Positions 60,401 through 64,000 of a stretch of 64,000 nucleotides of DNA are shown piece after piece (the stretch's first letter is position 1; each line of letters starts with the position of its first letter). The notes below the pieces were generated by a model. That model was not told the DNA's origin. It searched no databases and was given only the letters and a program-made list of their open reading frames with translations. The position numbers were made by a program, and so were the translations under genes. The DNA comes from Cryptomeria japonica (lineage: Eukaryota > Streptophyta > Pinopsida > Cupressales > Cupressaceae). Location of the stretch: the NCBI RefSeq assembly GCF_030272615.1, contig NC_081406.1:220029497-220093496 (forward strand), in the 5' to 3' direction.

Positions 60401-61544
60401 CGTAAGGAATTTGTAGATGATGTGAACTAGTAATTTGTGGATTTTTGTGTGTAGATTCTAAATATATTTTTTTGAATTTTTTTTGAATCAATTTGTTTCC
60501 ATTTTTCTATCTCCCTTGAAAACTAGTATTTTATAAAAAAAACAACATTTTTAAAGAGTGGTGCTCATTTGGTATGGCATAATTTTTTTTTCTAAAATAG
60601 ATATTAATGTGATTCTTTTCAATTTAGTTTTGTATATCTAGTGTTTTTAATTGGTTTGATAACAGTATCTTCAATATTTCATATTTTATTAAGTTTTGAA
60701 ATTGAGTTAACTGTAATTTTTACATATGTTCATTTGGTCACTGATAACTTGTTGTGTATGTATCAAAATTAAATTTTTTTGTTGGAAAGAGGACTTCAAT
60801 ACCTATTGTGTAGATATTTTTCAGAATTTTTTTTCACTTGTTAACTATTTTTCCACAAGCGTTGAACTCAAAAGTTGATGTTTGGTGTGAAACCTATGTT
60901 TAGTTAGTCTAAAAAAAACCCTTAATAAACTCAGTATATATTAAAATAATAATCATTTGAAATATCGCTTTGAGTAATACTATTATGAATTTGGGTTTCT
61001 CAAAATATATCAATTTGAGCACTCAATCTAAGCTTCGAAGGCCATAAATTTGCAGAAACTAGGAGAGTTTGAGGGGGAGACCTCTAACAAGGACTTTCAA
61101 TAGAACATATGCTCTATTGAAAGGGGTTTTATTGAACCTACTAGGGTTCGATCTAACCCCATTTCTATCGAAACCCCTTGGCACAAATTCATAGCGACCA
61201 CTTTCTATCAAACGTGACCTTTTTTAACTACTGACATACCATTGAAACCCCTATTGGCCAATTTTAAATTTTTTTTTCCTATGAACGATTTTATATAAAT
61301 ATAGATGCTTTTTTTTTCATTTTTTACACATCAAATTTGAAGGTTAATTCACATTTTTCACAAAGAAGACATTTTAAAGAGAATTTTCTTATTGTGGAAT
61401 TTTAAAAAGGCATTTTTTCAAATGAAGGATAAGGGGAAATAAAATTACAAGAGCAAATAAGACTTTGTGAAATTATTCACCTGAAATTGAATAAAGAAGT
61501 TGTGTACAACAATTGGAAAGATATCATAGAAAGAAAAGAGGTAT
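60401..61544. other. AT-rich intergenic DNA with one hairpin
   Basis: No gene. An inverted repeat with 11-bp arms (CTTTCAATAGA, 61094-61104 and 61113-61123) surrounds an 8-nt loop. Confidence 0.5.
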
Positions 61545-62117
61545 GCACTATTGGAAACCATGAACACTGAGAGGGGGGTGGGTGAATCAGTGTTCTACTA
61601 GAATGGGGAAATTTAACCTTATTAATACAACAACTCAACAACCGGTAAACATAAAAACATATAAAAATAAGCAATAGTGCAACCGCAAAGATGAACACCA
61701 TAAGACCATAGATTTATATGTGGAAAACCTCACAGAGGAAAAAACATGGTGGAATTGGAGACCCACAGTATCTAGCCACTGATCAAATGAATAAAAATTA
61801 CAATAAGGGGCCTGGACATGCAGGAAGGCACACTTCCTAGAGCACACTACTCATCACAATGGAGTCTCACTAACTACAAAAGAGGTTAACCACCTCTGAA
61901 TATTTAGACAACAATCCAGAAAGAAGAATTGCTTATGATAGCATCAAACATTCCATATTACAATTCTGGTTAAGCTCAATACCGAAGGTCTAAAACCTCT
62001 TACATAAACCCAACTCGATCACCTATGATTGACCAAATCATCTACACAAAATGGTTATTAACCATTATTCGCTCCTTGCCTATGTATGTGTATTCTACAA
62101 TGAGATCTTATTATTAG
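61545..62117 (-). mobile_element. Partial LTR of copia-type element C
   Basis: Has the GAGAGGGGGGTGGGTGAATC end. It shares GATTTATATGTGGAAAACCT, TTCTGGTTAAGCTCAATACC and CTTACATAAACCCAA with the full LTR that follows. It stops after CTACAATGAGATCTTA, in mid-LTR, where the next element begins. The left boundary is approximate. Confidence 0.7.
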
Positions 62118-64000
62118 ACAATTCAAATAACCAAAAGACAACTGGGAGGGAGGGGTGAATCAGTTGTCATAGATTACCAGAAACTGTTAGCAATTAAAAC
62201 TTTAATATAGTAACCCAAAAAATTAATACCAGAATGCTTAAACCAAATACTGGAATAGTAGTTAAACCAATTAAACATAAAAAAATAATCACAAAATAAA
62301 TACCATCCACATGACACCAAGATTTATATGTGGAAAACCTGGTAAAAGGAAAAACCATGGTGGGAAGCCTACCCACAGTCAAATAATACTTATGCGGTAA
62401 GTATGTGAATTACAATTGAGGGGCCTACACTCACAGGAAGGCCAAAAACCTAGAGTGCACTGCTCATCACAAAAGGAGCCTCACTGACTACATAGAAATC
62501 TAGACTACAATCTGGAGAAGTGTTGAACTACGAAAGATATCATCTCCTATGCCCGAGTACAGTTCTGGTTAAGCTCAATACCAGAGGACTAATCCTCTTA
62601 CATAAACCCAATACGATCTCCAAATATCAACCAAATCATCTTCCTAAATGATATTACATTATTCGCACATTACATCCCTTGACCATGACCTCTAACATAG
62701 CCATGATGATCTACAATGAGATCTTAAAACTATATATACAAACCCTCTACCATAAACAATCAGGTCAACCACCAGATAATAAACCAATTACATAATTGCA
62801 AACCATGTCGGCCTTAGACCAAACAAATAATGTCCAAAACATAAGTCATCGCAGAAACATATCAAGAGGTCCAATCCACACGTTTCATTAAAGCCAGTCC
62901 ATAACCTAGATCAATCGAGACCCAATATAGGTCCACATGCTAGAGGAATGATCTCAATCCACCAAGTATCGAACGTGATCACCAACAGCATCCTGAAACT
63001 CCACCAAAAGTTGCAGCAACACAACTTATGCAATTCATCAAAGATCTTCATCAAAAGCTTTGTCGGTAAAACCTTCGTTGGAACCATAAACCAAGCTTCT
63101 AAGCAAACAGGATAGCATCCGATAACCAGACCAAAACCAATTGACTAAGTATGAGCATGAGCATCATGAACAAGCCAATTCCATCAACAAAATATATCAG
63201 AGCCTACCGGATCATGTTGGATCCAAATCAACCAAAAACCACTCAACCTACCAAGACTAGAAGGGTGTCGGTAAAGCATCCAAACAACTAGTGTTGGCAT
63301 CAATGACAAAACATCAATGCAATACATAATCAATTCCACCAAATGTCCAACAATCTCCCCCTTTGGCATTGATGGCCACACTAGATGTGAAAAACATCTA
63401 AGTACCAAGAAATGCCAAACAAGTCTCCCCCAATGGAAGATAGCCAACAATTTCCCGCATACAAGTCTGAAATAAAGACCAAACTCCTTGTGTGAATAAT
63501 ATCTTTGTAAATCTCTGAATCTCTCTCTTTTTCCTTTTCTTTTTCACTTCCTTTTTCACATCAATATCACTCCCCCTTTGACATCAATGCCAGAAATCTA
63601 ACAAAAATATCAAAGCAAAAACATAAACCATTGAATCATAAAGCTGCCTACTCCCTATGAGCAGTATCATCCCACATTAGTGTTGAAATGAAAAGTATCT
63701 CTAATAATGCATACCAAACTGATGCCAAGACACATCAATCAAGTCTCTACTGGAGGGGCAAAAACTCCCAATCTGTCTCTCAGGTACTCAAATGATTCCT
63801 AGGGCAAAGGTTTAGTGAAAATATCTACAATCTACTCTTTAGTGTTCACATAAACCAATCTAACTTCATTTGCTTCCACTTTTCCTTCAAAAATTTGTAT
63901 TTGATAGATATGTGCTTTGTCTTAGAATGAAATATTGGATTCTTTGATATATCAATAGCAATAGAGTTATCACAATGAATAATTACTAGCGCATCACAAT
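62118..64000 (-). mobile_element. Ty1/copia element D, 3' end, running off the window
   Basis: The LTR is about 62118-63352 (TGTTGGACATTTGG on the minus strand at its start), preceded on that strand by the purine tract AAAGGGGGAGAT. At about 63760-64000 the minus strand encodes copia RNase H: CDNSIAIDISKNPIFHSKTK, HISIKYKFLK and a V.IFTKPLP ending. One frameshift and two stops (one before IVDIFTKP) interrupt it. The rest lies beyond 64000. Element D is inserted in the LTR of element C. Confidence 0.85.
63760..64000 (-). pseudogene. copia RNase H C-terminal fragment
   Basis: The RNase H aspartate in CDNSIAI and the HSKTKHISIKY block place this as the last domain of a Ty1/copia Pol. A frameshift after KEK and a stop before IVDIF show decay. 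It is partial because the window ends. Confidence 0.85.

Noticed and set aside
1-64000. CRISPR arrays, tRNA or rRNA genes
   Set aside because: No direct-repeat/spacer pattern of that kind and no tRNA or rRNA core sequence seen. The tandem repeats are satellites and the genome is eukaryotic.

Overview
The window is about 64 kb of AT-rich, transposon-dense plant nuclear DNA. Plant origin is shown by an intronless SAUR auxin-response gene, Ty1/copia elements with the plant-type initiator-tRNA primer site, and an L1-like LINE with a DUF4283-type ORF1 and a C-terminal RNase H. The very low gene density and stacked old repeats look like a gymnosperm (conifer-like) genome, but this is inference. I recognise one intact gene, the SAUR at 37850-38353 (+). 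Nearly everything else is mobile DNA or its remains.

Layout. 1539-10626 is a minus-strand LINE (ORF1, endonuclease, reverse transcriptase, zf-RVT, RNase H), split by the 5' half of a Ty1/copia element at 3755-6846. 10.86-37.3 kb is built on an AT-rich host repeat ('H') present about three times. The second H copy is cut in half at 11926/34095, and the 22 kb between carries 28-bp inverted termini (26 of 28 matching). I read 11927-34094 as one giant DNA-transposon-like insertion. Inside it, from left to right, are a duplicated left end, a multi-exon plus-strand gene relic with phase-0 introns, 113-118 bp repeats holding a solo LTR, a 359-bp tandem array of about nine copies, a convergent minus-strand transposase-like gene relic of 877 codons plus a last exon, and a palindrome-rich satellite. 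The satellite is split by a pol-less LTR retroelement. Short TTTGGC/GCCAAA dyads flank the satellite on both sides. The third H copy is interrupted at 34910-36427 by a non-LTR retroposon with a 19-bp target duplication. A relative with a 15-bp duplication lies at 43393-45213.

The SAUR gene follows at 37.85 kb with auxin-response-type sites upstream. 38.9-57.4 kb is mostly featureless AT-rich DNA with a possible LTR, small tandem repeats and one promoter-like stretch (52.8-53.25 kb) that has no gene after it. From 57.39 kb to the end the window is a pile of minus-strand Ty1/copia 3' ends nested in one another.

Apart from the SAUR gene no open frame looks functional. The others are interrupted by stops, frameshifts or later insertions. 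Family names for the two genes of the giant element are not known to me. Boundaries marked 'about' were judged by eye.
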